Shown here piece by piece: positions 25,165 through 33,885 of a stretch of DNA of 64,000 nt (within the stretch, counting starts at the first letter, position 1; every line of letters starts with the position of its first letter). The notes under the pieces were generated by a model. The model saw only the letters and a program-made list of their open reading frames with translations. It made no database searches and was not told the origin of the DNA. The position numbers were made by a program, and so were the translations under genes. This DNA comes from Collinsella aerofaciens (GTDB lineage Bacteria; Actinomycetota; Coriobacteriia; Coriobacteriales; Coriobacteriaceae), in assembly GCA_008668235.1 (NCBI GenBank), contig RQCP01000059.1, positions 26,616 through 90,615 of the forward strand. Direction: 5' to 3'.

Positions 25165-25290
25165 GCCATGCCCGGGGCCGGCCGTTTGATTTTTGTTCGG
25201 TCAGGTCCTGGGCTCGCTCGAAGAGCACATTAAGTGCTCTTCGGCTCGTGCGGAATCTACAAAAATCAAACGGCCGGCCCCGGGCATGGC
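25165..25290. repeat. 126-bp nested perfect palindrome
   Basis: The 32-nt arm 25165-25196 (begins GCCATGCCCGGGGCCGGCC) is exactly complementary to 25259-25290. Within the 62-nt interior, CGAAGAGCAC (25219) and GTGCTCTTCG (25234) form another perfect 10-bp hairpin with a 5-nt loop. It starts 7 bp past the stop of the plus-strand Cof gene. Nothing in the arms resembles the palindrome at 39286. Confidence 0.9.
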
Positions 25291-25357
25291 TACGTTGACT
25301 TGCTTGCCGCATGGATGGCGTCTTGGCGTCTAGATACTTGGCTGATATTTTTGGAAT

Positions 25358-25395
25358 GAAGGGGGCTCCTTGTTGGCAAGGAGCCCCCTTCTGTT
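25358..25395 (+). terminator. terminator between convergent Cof and polA genes
   Basis: GAAGGGGGCTCCTTG and its exact complement (25358-25372 and 25377-25391) form a 15-bp stem with a 4-nt loop. On the plus strand it is followed by TGTTTTGG; on the minus strand the sequence after the stem is less T-rich. It probably ends transcription from both sides. Confidence 0.75.
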
Positions 25396-25424
25396 TTGGT
25401 TACTTTGGGATTGTTGGTGCGTCT

Positions 25425-28175
25425 TTACTTGGCATCGGCCCAGGTTATGCCGGTGCTGGCTTCGGCGATTAGGGGGACGCGGAGGTCTACTACGTGCTCC
25501 ATGACGTCGCGGACCATGGTGGTTAGGCGCTCGACTTCGTCGATGGGGCACTCAAAGTCCAGTTCGTCGTGCACTTGCAGGATCATGTGGGCGGCAAAGC
25601 CTTCCTCTTCCAGGCGGCGGCTTACGCGGGCCATCGCGATCTTGATGATGTCGGCGGCGGTTCCCTGCATGGGATGGTTCATGGCCGTGCGCTCGCCAAA
25701 GCCGCGGAGTTGCGGGTTTTTGGCCTTGAGCTCCGGAATATGACGACGGCGGCCGTACATGGTCTCGGCGTAGCCCGTCTGCTTGGCGCGTGCCACCACG
25801 TTGTCGAGGAACATACGCACGCCCGGATAGGCCTCGTAGTAGCGGTCGATCATGTCGCGCGCCTCGGCCATCGAGATATGCAGCGACTGCGACAGGCCGT
25901 AGGCCTGCTGACCATACACGATGCCAAAGTTCACGGCCTTGGCGCGACTGCGCAGGTCGGGCGTTACCTCGGACACCGGCACACCAAACACGCGCGCCGC
26001 CGTCTCGGCATGGAAGTCCTCGCCCTCGTTAAAGGCGCGCACCAAGTGCTCGTCACCCGAGAGATGCGCCAGCAGACGCAGCTCGATCTGCGAGTAGTCC
26101 ACCGCCAAAAAGACGCTTCCCTCGCCTGCCGAAAACGCCGTCTTGACGGTACGACCCAGCTCCGAGCGCGTCGGGATGTTCTGCAGGTTCGGGTCGCTCG
26201 AGGACAAACGCCCCGTTGCCGTGATGGTCTGGTTGTACGTAGTGTGTACGCGACCGTCACCACGGCGTAGCGGGCCCAGGGTGTCCAGATAGGTGGACTT
26301 GATCTTAGACTTCTCACGCCAGTCCAAGATCAGACGCACGATTTCGTGGTCACGCGCAAGATCGCTCAGCACCTTGGCGTTGGTCGAATAATAGCCGCGC
26401 TTAGTCTTCTTGAGGCCCTTGGTCGGAAGCCCCATCACATCAAAGAGCACATGCGACAGCTGCATGGGACTGCCAATATTAAAGGTCTCATCACCGGCAA
26501 GGTCGCGAATGCTTCGCTCGACCTCAGTGATCTGGGTCGCCAGGCCCTCGGACAGATTACGCAGGCGGTCGGGATCCACGAGCATGCCCGCGCGCTCCAT
26601 CTTGGCAAGCACCGGAACGAGCGGCATCTCGATGCCATCGAACACGTTGGCGGCATTCTCACGGGCCATGCACTCGCGCAACGGCGCCACGAGCGCCAGC
26701 GTCAGAGCCGCAGTACGGGCGGCAGGCGCCGGAGCGTCCTCACCAGCACCCTCTGCACCGCGCGCCGCAGGCAACGCCATCTGCAGATAGGTATCGGCCA
26801 GATATGCCTCATCGAACTCGGAGCGATCGGAATCCAGCAGATAGGCAGCGACCACGGTATCGAAGATACGCGTGGAATCGGCAGCGAGCGGATCCATGAG
26901 CTCGGGCTCAGAAGAATCGATGGGCGAAAGCTCGTGCAGCAGCGCTTTCGTATCCGGGCTCGCCACGCGGCCCTCCATAAACAGGCGCGCAAGCACGCCG
27001 GCGATCACACCGTGAGCGAAGTTGAAGCCCTCAACCTCAGCCGCCGCGCAGCTGTCGCCCTCCTCGAGCGCGAACAGGCCCTTGGACGTCGCCAACCACA
27101 GCGTGCGCGTCAGTCCAAAGAGCGCGCCCTCTTCCTTGTCGTCGTCCACCACGGCGGCGACCCACTCGCCGGCATCAATCGCGCGGGAGACCTCAGCCGC
27201 AACGGCACCAAGCGCGTCAGCATCGCCGGCGGCTGCGCGAACCATCGCAGGTATCTCAAACACACTGGAGGCAGCAGCAGCCCCGCCCTCGCCGCCGATC
27301 AGCGCCAAGAAACGGTTCTGCATGGCGGTGATACCAAGCGTGCCCAGCGCCGCGGACACTTCGTCGGCAGAAAACGCCGGGAAGGACGTTTCGTCAAAGT
27401 CGAGCTCGACGGGCGCATCGGTGCGAATGGTTGCGACCTTGCGGCTCAGCAGCGCATCGTCGATGTGCGCACGCAGGTTCTCGCCCATCTTGCCCTTGAC
27501 CTCGTCGGCATGCGCGATGACCTCGTCCAAGCTGCCGTACTGTGCGATGAGCGCGCTCGCCTTTTTGGGGCCGATGCCCGGTACGCCGGGAATGTTGTCC
27601 GACGTATCGCCCTTTAGACCGTAAAAATCGGGCACGAGCGCCGGCGTAATGCCGTGATACAGGTCGTCCACGCTCTCGGGCGTCATGATCGCCACGTCGG
27701 ACAGGCCCTTGCGGGTCGAGACCACGTTGACGTGCTCGGTCACGAGTTGATACATGTCGCGGTCGCCGGTCACCAGCAGCATGTCGCAGCCGGCCTCTTC
27801 ACCCAGGCGCGCCATGGTTCCCAGGATATCGTCGCCTTCCCAGCCCTCGGACTGCAGAATCGGCACGTTGAGCGCGGTGAGCAGCTCCTTAATCATCGGA
27901 AACTGCGCATGCAGATCGGGGTCCATGGGCGGGCGTTGCGCCTTATACTGCGGCAGCACCTCCATGCGCACGCGCGGTTTGCCCTTGTCAAACGCCACAA
28001 CAACGCCGTCGGGGTTAAAGGCGTCAATCATCTTGAGAAACATGTTCAGAAAGCCAAAGATCGCGTTGGTGGGGCGCCCGTCCGGCGCATTCATGGTGGG
28101 CGGCACGGCGTGGAAGGCGCGGTGCATGAGCGAGTTGCCGTCGATAACGGCAAAGGTGCGGCGCTTGTCAGACAT
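25425..28175 (-). CDS. polA: DNA polymerase I
   Basis: The 916-residue protein has an N-terminal 5'-3' exonuclease domain (about 1-290; FAVIDGNSLMHRAFHA, GVPGIGPKKASAL), a middle domain, and a family A polymerase domain. Polymerase motif A is DYSQIELRLLAHLS, motif B RAKAVNFGIVYGQQ and motif C QVHDELDFE. The middle region lacks the Asp-x-Glu motif of a working 3'-5' exonuclease (the equivalent place reads VVDDDKEEG), as in Bacillus and Thermus enzymes, so proofreading is probably absent. GAGG lies 8 nt before the ATG at 28175. It repairs gaps and removes RNA primers. Confidence 0.95.
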   Translation of the reverse strand: MSDKRRTFAVIDGNSLMHRAFHAVPPTMNAPDGRPTNAIFGFLNMFLKMIDAFNPDGVVVAFDKGKPRVRMEVLPQYKAQRPPMDPDLHAQFPMIKELLTALNVPILQSEGWEGDDILGTMARLGEEAGCDMLLVTGDRDMYQLVTEHVNVVSTRKGLSDVAIMTPESVDDLYHGITPALVPDFYGLKGDTSDNIPGVPGIGPKKASALIAQYGSLDEVIAHADEVKGKMGENLRAHIDDALLSRKVATIRTDAPVELDFDETSFPAFSADEVSAALGTLGITAMQNRFLALIGGEGGAAAASSVFEIPAMVRAAAGDADALGAVAAEVSRAIDAGEWVAAVVDDDKEEGALFGLTRTLWLATSKGLFALEEGDSCAAAEVEGFNFAHGVIAGVLARLFMEGRVASPDTKALLHELSPIDSSEPELMDPLAADSTRIFDTVVAAYLLDSDRSEFDEAYLADTYLQMALPAARGAEGAGEDAPAPAARTAALTLALVAPLRECMARENAANVFDGIEMPLVPVLAKMERAGMLVDPDRLRNLSEGLATQITEVERSIRDLAGDETFNIGSPMQLSHVLFDVMGLPTKGLKKTKRGYYSTNAKVLSDLARDHEIVRLILDWREKSKIKSTYLDTLGPLRRGDGRVHTTYNQTITATGRLSSSDPNLQNIPTRSELGRTVKTAFSAGEGSVFLAVDYSQIELRLLAHLSGDEHLVRAFNEGEDFHAETAARVFGVPVSEVTPDLRSRAKAVNFGIVYGQQAYGLSQSLHISMAEARDMIDRYYEAYPGVRMFLDNVVARAKQTGYAETMYGRRRHIPELKAKNPQLRGFGERTAMNHPMQGTAADIIKIAMARVSRRLEEEGFAAHMILQVHDELDFECPIDEVERLTTMVRDVMEHVVDLRVPLIAEASTGITWADAK

Positions 28176-28341
28176 ATTGAATACCTCGCTTTGGGCTGGG
28201 CACGGTTTGCTCACTCCAGTTTACACGCTCCCCGCCCCGCGGCCACCGCACATCAGGCTTCCCTGCCGCCGCGGGCCCGCGCGTGATACGATGGCTCACG
28301 GTACATCAACCAGCACGATCGATCCGAAAGGAGCCTGCGTC

Positions 28342-29739
28342 ATGGAGCGTCCCTGCGCATGGAAAAAGTACACGCCACAGCAAATCGAGGAGCTCGAGGA
28401 GCTTTGCCGCGGCTATAAGCAGTTTTTGAGCGAGAATAAGACCGAGCGCCTGTGCGTCAAGACCGGCATCAAGATGGCCGAGGAGGCGGGCTACGTCGAC
28501 CTGGAAACCGTAATCGCCGAAGGCCGCGAGCTCAAGGCAGGCGACAAGGTGTATGCCGCTAACCACGGCAAGGACCTTATGCTCGTCAACCTGGGCACCG
28601 CCCCGCTCGAGCAGGGCTTTAACATCCTGGGCGCCCACGTGGACTCGCCGCGCCTGGACCTTAAGCAGAACCCCGCCTTCGAGGCCGGCGACATGGCTTA
28701 TCTCGACACGCACTACTACGGCGGCGTCAAGAGCTACCACTGGGTGGCCTCCCCGCTTGCACTCGTGGGCGTCATCTGCAAAAAGGACGGCACCACCGTC
28801 GACATCAACATCGGTGACAAGGCGGACGACCCGGTCTTTACCATCTCCGACCTGCTGATCCACCTCTCGAGCGAGCAGATGTCCAAGCCCGCCAAGGATG
28901 CCGTCGACGCCGAAATCCTCGACGTGATCGTGGGAGGCCGTCCCGTCAAGTTTGATGAGGACGACAAGGACGCCCCCAAGGAGCCCGTCAAGCAGATGTT
29001 CCTGGACATCCTTAAGGAGCAGTATGACGTCGAGGAGGAGGATTTCCTCTCCGCCGAGATCGAGGTCGTGCCCGCCGGTCCCGCCCGCGACATGGGCCTC
29101 GACCGCTCCATGATTCTGGGCTATGGCCACGACGATCGCGTCTGCGCTTACCCCTCCATGCTTGCCCAGATCGACGTCGCAAACGTGAAGCGCACGAGCA
29201 TCACGCTCATCGTCGACAAGGAGGAGATCGGCTCCGTAGGCGCCACCGGCATGACGAGCCGCTTCTTCGAGAACACCGTCGCCGAGATCATGATGCTCGC
29301 CGGCGAAGACAGCCCGCTGGCCCTGCGCCGCGCGCTCGCCCGTAGCCGCATGCTCTCCTCTGACGTGTCCGCCGGCTTTGATCCGGGCTACGCCGGCAAG
29401 TTCGAGACTAAAAACGCCGCCTTTATGGGTCGCGGTCTGTGCTTTAACAAGTACACGGGCAGCCGCGGCAAGGGCGGCTCCAACGACGCCGACGCCGAGT
29501 ATGTGGCCCTCGTCCGCGACATCATGGACGAGGCCGGCGTGGACTTCCAGACCTGCGAGCTCGGCCGCGTCAACGCTGGTGGCGGCGGCACCATCGCCTA
29601 CATCATGGCCAAGTATGGCATGAACGTCATCGACTCCGGGGTTGCCGTCCTGTCCATGCACGCCCTGTGGGAGGTCGCCAACAAGGCCGACATCTACGAG
29701 GCCTACCGCGGCTACAAAGCCTTCCTCGAGCGCGCCTAA
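28342..29739 (+). CDS. M18 family aminopeptidase (aspartyl aminopeptidase-like)
   Basis: The 465-residue protein belongs to the M18 zinc aminopeptidases. Metal ligands and active-site residues are visible in GAHVDSPRLDLKQNP, DKEEIGSVGATGMTSRF and near the C-terminus in IDSGVAVLSMHALWE. These dodecameric cytosolic enzymes remove N-terminal residues, often Asp or Glu. AAAGGAG lies 8 nt before the ATG at 28342, so the long in-frame sequence upstream (antisense to polA) is ignored. Next comes a GTTGCGGTG-family hairpin with a T run. Confidence 0.92.
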   Translation: MERPCAWKKYTPQQIEELEELCRGYKQFLSENKTERLCVKTGIKMAEEAGYVDLETVIAEGRELKAGDKVYAANHGKDLMLVNLGTAPLEQGFNILGAHVDSPRLDLKQNPAFEAGDMAYLDTHYYGGVKSYHWVASPLALVGVICKKDGTTVDINIGDKADDPVFTISDLLIHLSSEQMSKPAKDAVDAEILDVIVGGRPVKFDEDDKDAPKEPVKQMFLDILKEQYDVEEEDFLSAEIEVVPAGPARDMGLDRSMILGYGHDDRVCAYPSMLAQIDVANVKRTSITLIVDKEEIGSVGATGMTSRFFENTVAEIMMLAGEDSPLALRRALARSRMLSSDVSAGFDPGYAGKFETKNAAFMGRGLCFNKYTGSRGKGGSNDADAEYVALVRDIMDEAGVDFQTCELGRVNAGGGGTIAYIMAKYGMNVIDSGVAVLSMHALWEVANKADIYEAYRGYKAFLERA

Positions 29740-29752
29740 CCCACCCTTCATC

Positions 29753-29826
29753 AGTTGCGGTGAAATACGGACTAAACTGGCCCATAAACAGCCAAAACAG
29801 ACCGTATTCCACCGCAACTTTTTTGG
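29753..29826. repeat. GTTGCGGTG-family hairpin, copy 2
   Basis: Arms AGTTGCGGTGAAATACGG (29753) and CCGTATTCCACCGCAACT are complementary with one G-U type difference; the right arm is followed by TTTTTT on the plus strand. The interior is less well paired. It acts as a likely terminator for the aminopeptidase gene. The inner arm differs from copy 1 (CGGACT rather than GGGACTG) yet still pairs within the copy. Confidence 0.8.
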
Positions 29827-29839
29827 CAGAGGAGAGCCC

Positions 29840-30649
29840 ATGCTGCAGGTCATCATTTCGCCCGCCAAGCAGATGCGCGCGGCCCAAGATGCTTTTGAAG
29901 TCCTGGGCATCCCACCCTTTGTGCGCGAGACGGCTCGCCTCCACCGCGCACTGCTAGATATCGAGCGGAATGAAGGCAGCGGCGGCCTGCAGGCGCTGTG
30001 GAACGTGAGTGACAAACTGCTGGGACCTTGCCTCAACACCCTGCATGAGTTCGGGCCCATCCTGAAAAGCGGCGATCTCGACAATCCCGCACTCGCCCGT
30101 CACCTCTCCCCTGCCGCCATGTCCTATCACGGCATTCAATACCAGAGCATGGCACCCGAGGTGATGGATTCCGCGCAGCTCGCATGGCTGCAAGACCATC
30201 TGTGGATCCTCTCCGGCCTCTACGGGTGCGTTCGTCCCTTTCATGCCGTCGAACCGTATCGGCTGGAGATGGGCGCGAAGCTTGTCGTCGACGGTGCCCG
30301 AGACCTCTACGCATTTTGGAGCGATAAGCTCGCGCGGGCTATCGCCCCGGCAGGTTCAAACACCACGATCGTCAACCTCGCCAGCGTAGAGTATGCCAAA
30401 GCCGTTCTGCCCCACCTCGCGGGCGACGCCACAGCCGTCACGTGCCTCTTTGGCGAGGGTATCCGCAACGGGAAGCCCATCCAACGGTCGACCGCCAGCA
30501 AAAAGGCGCGCGGCTCCATGGTGCGGTGGATGGCAGAAAACAAGCTCGAGGATGCAAGCGAACTTACCGCATTCAACATCGGCTATCGCCACGTCCCCGA
30601 GCTCTCATACCTAGGCACCCTCATGTTCATCAACGAACAGATGCTCTAG
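29840..30649 (+). CDS. yaaA: YaaA / DUF328 family peroxide stress protein
   Basis: The 269-residue protein matches the YaaA/UPF0246 family: it starts MLQVIISPAKQM, has YHGIQYQSM and ILSGLYGCVRPFHAVEPYRLEMG in the middle, and VTCLFGEGIRNGKPIQ towards the C-terminus. E. coli YaaA lowers free intracellular iron under peroxide stress and binds DNA. GGAG lies 5 nt before the ATG at 29840, and the start falls directly after the hairpin terminator of the previous gene, so it must have its own promoter or depend on read-through. Confidence 0.92.
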   Translation: MLQVIISPAKQMRAAQDAFEVLGIPPFVRETARLHRALLDIERNEGSGGLQALWNVSDKLLGPCLNTLHEFGPILKSGDLDNPALARHLSPAAMSYHGIQYQSMAPEVMDSAQLAWLQDHLWILSGLYGCVRPFHAVEPYRLEMGAKLVVDGARDLYAFWSDKLARAIAPAGSNTTIVNLASVEYAKAVLPHLAGDATAVTCLFGEGIRNGKPIQRSTASKKARGSMVRWMAENKLEDASELTAFNIGYRHVPELSYLGTLMFINEQML

Positions 30650-30689
30650 AGCCGGCACCCAACACTGACCCGCTCAGCCTTCTCTATAT

Positions 30690-30760
30690 AACTTGCGGTG
30701 GAATAATTCCTATTTGAGCCTTTTTCGCACAATCAGGAACTATTCCACCGCAACTTTTAT
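30690..30760. repeat. GTTGCGGTG-family hairpin, copy 3
   Basis: Arms beginning CTTGCGGTGGAATAATTCCT (30692) and ending in ATTCCACCGCAACTT (to 30756) are complementary for about 20 bp with one mismatch, and TTTT follows. It lies 41 bp past the yaaA stop and 24 bp before the end of the convergent gene, so it probably terminates both. The inner arm (ATTCCTA) is unrelated to copies 1 and 2. Confidence 0.8.
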
Positions 30761-30783
30761 GAATTGGCTGCTAGGCTCGACAC

Positions 30784-31305
30784 CTATTCTGCTAGACCGT
30801 CGGCCTTTGCAATCCCGTTTGTCGAACCGTCCTGATAGACAATCTTGACGTGCTCGACCTCGGACACCGCAACACCCGACGGGGGCTCCAGGCGCCATTC
30901 CGTCAGCGCGATATCCATCGTCGTGGGCACATCCCCTTGATCTTTGAGCTTCACCGTCAACGTTTTGAACGTCGCATCATACGTCACGCGTTCGATTTCC
31001 TCACCAGGAATAGACCCACCACTCAGCTGCAACTGCACAAACTCATCGCACGGGTACCAATAATCGCCCGGAACGGCGAGCGTATTGGCATTACCGCCAG
31101 TACTCCTCACCGTCATAATCGGTAGGCTATCATCAGCCTCGAACTCCCATGCAGCGCCGCCGCGACCACCAAACGTCCAGATACAAAAGGCAATCACCAG
31201 CACGGCAAGCACCGCAAAACCGATCGCGACAAGGCCATGGTGCGCACGGCTTTCCTCGGCCGATACATCCCATTGCGTCTCTCGATATAGATGCTTGTCT
31301 TCCAT
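30784..31305 (-). CDS. membrane-anchored hypothetical protein
   Basis: The 173-residue protein has a short cytoplasmic N-terminus, one transmembrane helix (about residues 24-45, GLVAIGFAVLAVLVIAFCIW) and an extracytoplasmic domain of about 125 residues rich in beta-forming sequence (WEFEADDSLPIMTVRSTGG, VTYDATFKTLTVKLKDQG). No family is recognised. GGAGG lies 5 nt before the ATG at 31305. An open frame continues further upstream but is antisense to thiC and has no start signals. It diverges from the thiC riboswitch. Confidence 0.8.
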   Translation of the reverse strand: MEDKHLYRETQWDVSAEESRAHHGLVAIGFAVLAVLVIAFCIWTFGGRGGAAWEFEADDSLPIMTVRSTGGNANTLAVPGDYWYPCDEFVQLQLSGGSIPGEEIERVTYDATFKTLTVKLKDQGDVPTTMDIALTEWRLEPPSGVAVSEVEHVKIVYQDGSTNGIAKADGLAE

Positions 31306-31378
31306 GTTCGCCTCCTCACAGGCACGCTCGTTAGGCCAATCGTACCCATTCGAGCTATACTTGAGCCCATTACATAAA

Positions 31379-31470
31379 CGGGGGGCTTGCAGGACAAGAC
31401 GGCAGGCTGAGATTGGGCGCGCCCGCCCTGACCCGCAAACCTGATATGGGTAATGCCAACGAAGGGAGCC
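31379..31470 (+). promoter_or_regulatory. TPP riboswitch
   Basis: The leader of thiC contains the thiamine pyrophosphate aptamer: the CTGAGA of the pyrimidine-binding helix (31407) and, downstream, ACCCGCAAACCTGAT, GGGTAATGCC and AACGAAGGGAG. The last GGGAG is also the ribosome binding site of thiC, so ligand binding probably hides it and blocks translation. A TATACT at 31356-31361 is a likely -10 box. It should lower ThiC synthesis when thiamine is plentiful. Confidence 0.93.
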
Positions 31471-31476
31471 GTGCCA

Positions 31477-32811
31477 ATGAGCACACAGACCGAGCCCAAG
31501 CTCGTCACGCAAATCGACTTCGCCCGCGCCGGGCAGATCACACCGCAGATGAAGGAGGTCGCCGAGCGCGAGCATCGCGACCCCGAGTACATCCGCGAGC
31601 GCGTGGCCGACGGCCGCATCGCCATTCCTGCCAACATCGTGCACATCAAAAAAGGCATGCGCGCCTTTGGCGTCGGTGAGGGCCTGTCCACCAAGGTCAA
31701 CGTGAACTTGGGCATCTCGGGCGACAAGGCCGATGCCGCCGAGGAATGGAAGAAGGTCAAGATCGCCGAGGACTTTGGCGCCGACGCCATCATGGACCTC
31801 TCCAACTCGGGCAAGACGCGCCAGTTCCGCCAGCAGCTCATCGACGAGACGCCGCTCATGGTAGGTACCGTCCCCATGTACGACGCCATCGGCTACATGG
31901 AAAAGCCGCTGGTCAAGCTTACCAAGGACGACCTGTTCGAGGTCGTGCGCGCGCACGCCGAGGACGGCGTGGACTTTATGACCATCCACTGCGGCATCAA
32001 CAAGTCGGTCACAAAGACCTTTAAGGAGACCGGCCGCCTCATGAACATCGTGAGCCGCGGCGGCTCGCTGCTGTTTGGCTGGATGGAGGTCACCGGTAAC
32101 GAGAACCCGTTCTATGAGTTCTACGACGAGTTGCTCGAGATTTGCCACGAGTACGACGTGACGATTTCGCTCGGCGACTCCTGTCGCCCGGGCTGCCTCT
32201 ACGACTCCAACGACGCCACCGAGACCGCCGAGATGATCGAGCTGGGCAAGCTGTGCAAGCGCGCATGGGCCGCCGGCGTCCAGGTTATGGTCGAGGGTCC
32301 GGGCCACATGGCGCTCGACGAGATCGCCGCCAACATGAAACTGCAGAAGCGCCTGTGCCACAACGCCCCGTTCTATGTGCTCGGGCCGCTGGTGACCGAT
32401 ATCGGCGTGGGCTACGACCACATCACCGCTGCCATCGGCGGCGCTATCTCCGCCAGCTCCGGCGCCGACTTCCTGTGCTACGTGACGCCGGCCGAGCACT
32501 TGTGCCTGCCCAACGCCCAGGACGTGCTCGACGGCCTCATGGCCACCAAGATTGCCGCACACGCCGCCGACATCGCCAAAAAGGTGCCCCACGCCCGCGA
32601 CATGGACGACAAGATGGGCCAGGCACGCCGCAAGCTCGACTGGGACGCCATGTGGAAGTGCGCGCTCGACCCGGTTACGGGCAAGAAGCGCTACGAGAAG
32701 TCCCCCGCCGCCACCGAGGGCACTTGCACCATGTGTGGCAAGATGTGCGCCGTCCGCACCGTCAACAAGATCTTCGAGGGCACCACGATCGACCTCGGCA
32801 TGGAGGACTAA
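31477..32811 (+). CDS. thiC: phosphomethylpyrimidine synthase
   Basis: This 444-residue radical SAM enzyme turns aminoimidazole ribotide into HMP phosphate for thiamine. Typical stretches are TKVNVNLGISGDKADAAEE, MVEGPGHMALDEI and LGPLVTDIGVGYDHI. The cluster-binding cysteines lie at the C-terminus (CTMCGKMCAVR), with a three-residue second spacer, and the protein lacks the extra N-terminal domain of the long Bacillus type. GGGAG lies 8 nt before the ATG at 31477 and is part of the TPP riboswitch; eight earlier codons would start inside it. Confidence 0.96.
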   Translation: MSTQTEPKLVTQIDFARAGQITPQMKEVAEREHRDPEYIRERVADGRIAIPANIVHIKKGMRAFGVGEGLSTKVNVNLGISGDKADAAEEWKKVKIAEDFGADAIMDLSNSGKTRQFRQQLIDETPLMVGTVPMYDAIGYMEKPLVKLTKDDLFEVVRAHAEDGVDFMTIHCGINKSVTKTFKETGRLMNIVSRGGSLLFGWMEVTGNENPFYEFYDELLEICHEYDVTISLGDSCRPGCLYDSNDATETAEMIELGKLCKRAWAAGVQVMVEGPGHMALDEIAANMKLQKRLCHNAPFYVLGPLVTDIGVGYDHITAAIGGAISASSGADFLCYVTPAEHLCLPNAQDVLDGLMATKIAAHAADIAKKVPHARDMDDKMGQARRKLDWDAMWKCALDPVTGKKRYEKSPAATEGTCTMCGKMCAVRTVNKIFEGTTIDLGMED

Positions 32812-32906
32812 CCCTGTCGCCGCGGCCGCTTCTGGCGGCGAGCTGGTGCCTGTCAATTGTTGACTTGTGAACATTTACTTACACTTGCGTAGAGATTGCA
32901 TCGCCC

Positions 32907-32942
32907 GCCCGGGTTCGGCATAGAGTCGGCCCGGGCATCTTT
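32907..32942 (+). terminator. thiC terminator
   Basis: GCCCGGG (32907) pairs with CCCGGGC (ending 32936) around a partly paired loop, followed by ATCTTTAT. A TATAAT sequence at 32942-32947 just after it is a likely -10 box for thiD. Confidence 0.65.
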
Positions 32943-32993
32943 ATAATGCTGGCTTAAAGACCCATTTGATTCCGACCGAACAAGGGAGCGAAC

Positions 32994-33824
32994 ATGGATC
33001 GTAGTAAGGTACCTGCCGTCCTGTCCATCGCGGGATCCGATTCCAGCGGTGGCGCCGGCATTCAGGCCGACATCAAGACCATCACGGCGCACCGCCTGTA
33101 TGCCGAGACGGCCATCACCGCCATCACAGCGCAAAACACCCTGGGCGTTACCGCCGTGCAGGATATCTCGCCAGATATCGTAGCCGCGCAAATTGACGCC
33201 GTTTTTGACGATATCCGCCCCAGCGCCGTCAAGATCGGCATGGTTTCTTCTGTCGAGATTATCGAAGTCATCGCCGACCGCTTGAGCGCCTGGAACGCAA
33301 CGAACGTGGTCGTCGACCCCGTCATGGTCGCCACCTCGGGCGCGCGGCTGATTGCCGAAGATGCCGCCGAGGCGCTCACCCGCCGCCTGTTCCCGCTAGC
33401 GACGGTTATCACGCCCAATATTCCCGAGGCCATGGCACTGCTCGACTATGAGGTCGACTCCGAGCGCACGCAGCAAAATGCTGCCATGCTCCTCACCCGC
33501 CGCTTTGGTTGCGCATCCCTCGTTAAGGGTGGGCATCTTGTCAACGAGGCCAACGATGTACTGGCCGAACCCGCGCCACTCGATGACGAGGGCAACCATC
33601 TGGGAGATCCACTCACCACGTGGTTCCGCCACAAGCGCATCGAGACCGACAACACGCACGGCACCGGATGCACGCTCTCGTCCGCCATCGCCTGCGCGCT
33701 GGCTCAGGGCATGGATCTTGCCGACGCCGTCAACGCCGGCAAGGCCTACCTAACCGGCGCTCTGGCCGCCGGCTTTGACATGGGCAAAGGCTCCGGCCCC
33801 GTCAACCACATGTGGCAGTATTAA
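32994..33824 (+). CDS. thiD: hydroxymethylpyrimidine (phosphate) kinase
   Basis: The 276-residue enzyme phosphorylates HMP and HMP phosphate before coupling with the thiazole. It shows the ribokinase-like fold of ThiD: VLSIAGSDSSGGAGIQADIKT at the N-terminus, VVDPVMVATSGARL in the middle and the anion-hole motif NTHGTGCTLSSAI (catalytic Cys/Gly loop) near the C-terminus. AAGGGAG lies 6 nt before the ATG at 32994. It follows thiC but with a terminator and a probable promoter of its own between them. thiE and thiM are not in the window. Confidence 0.94.
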   Translation: MDRSKVPAVLSIAGSDSSGGAGIQADIKTITAHRLYAETAITAITAQNTLGVTAVQDISPDIVAAQIDAVFDDIRPSAVKIGMVSSVEIIEVIADRLSAWNATNVVVDPVMVATSGARLIAEDAAEALTRRLFPLATVITPNIPEAMALLDYEVDSERTQQNAAMLLTRRFGCASLVKGGHLVNEANDVLAEPAPLDDEGNHLGDPLTTWFRHKRIETDNTHGTGCTLSSAIACALAQGMDLADAVNAGKAYLTGALAAGFDMGKGSGPVNHMWQY

Positions 33825-33840
33825 GATTCGCAGTCCAAAG

Positions 33841-33873
33841 CCACCGCAAAGGGGACAGGCACCTTTGCGGTGG
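33841..33873. terminator. hairpin after thiD
   Basis: CCACCGCAAAGG and CCTTTGCGGTGG are exactly complementary around a 9-nt loop (GGACAGGCA). It lies 16 bp past the thiD stop. TTGCGGTGG links it to the GTTGCGGTG family, and the GGGACAGG centre recalls the palindrome at 9350. Confidence 0.65.
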
Positions 33874-33885
33874 TTCCCACAAACA

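Noticed and set aside
8863..30760. Integron attC sites
   Set aside because: The palindromes have GTTGCGG at the 5' and CCGCAAC at the 3' end, the reverse of attC core sites, and there is no integrase or cassette structure.
31306..32874. Minus-strand extension of the membrane-anchored protein across thiC
   Set aside because: The true start at 31305 has a good ribosome binding site. The extension is antisense to thiC, a certain gene, and to its riboswitch.
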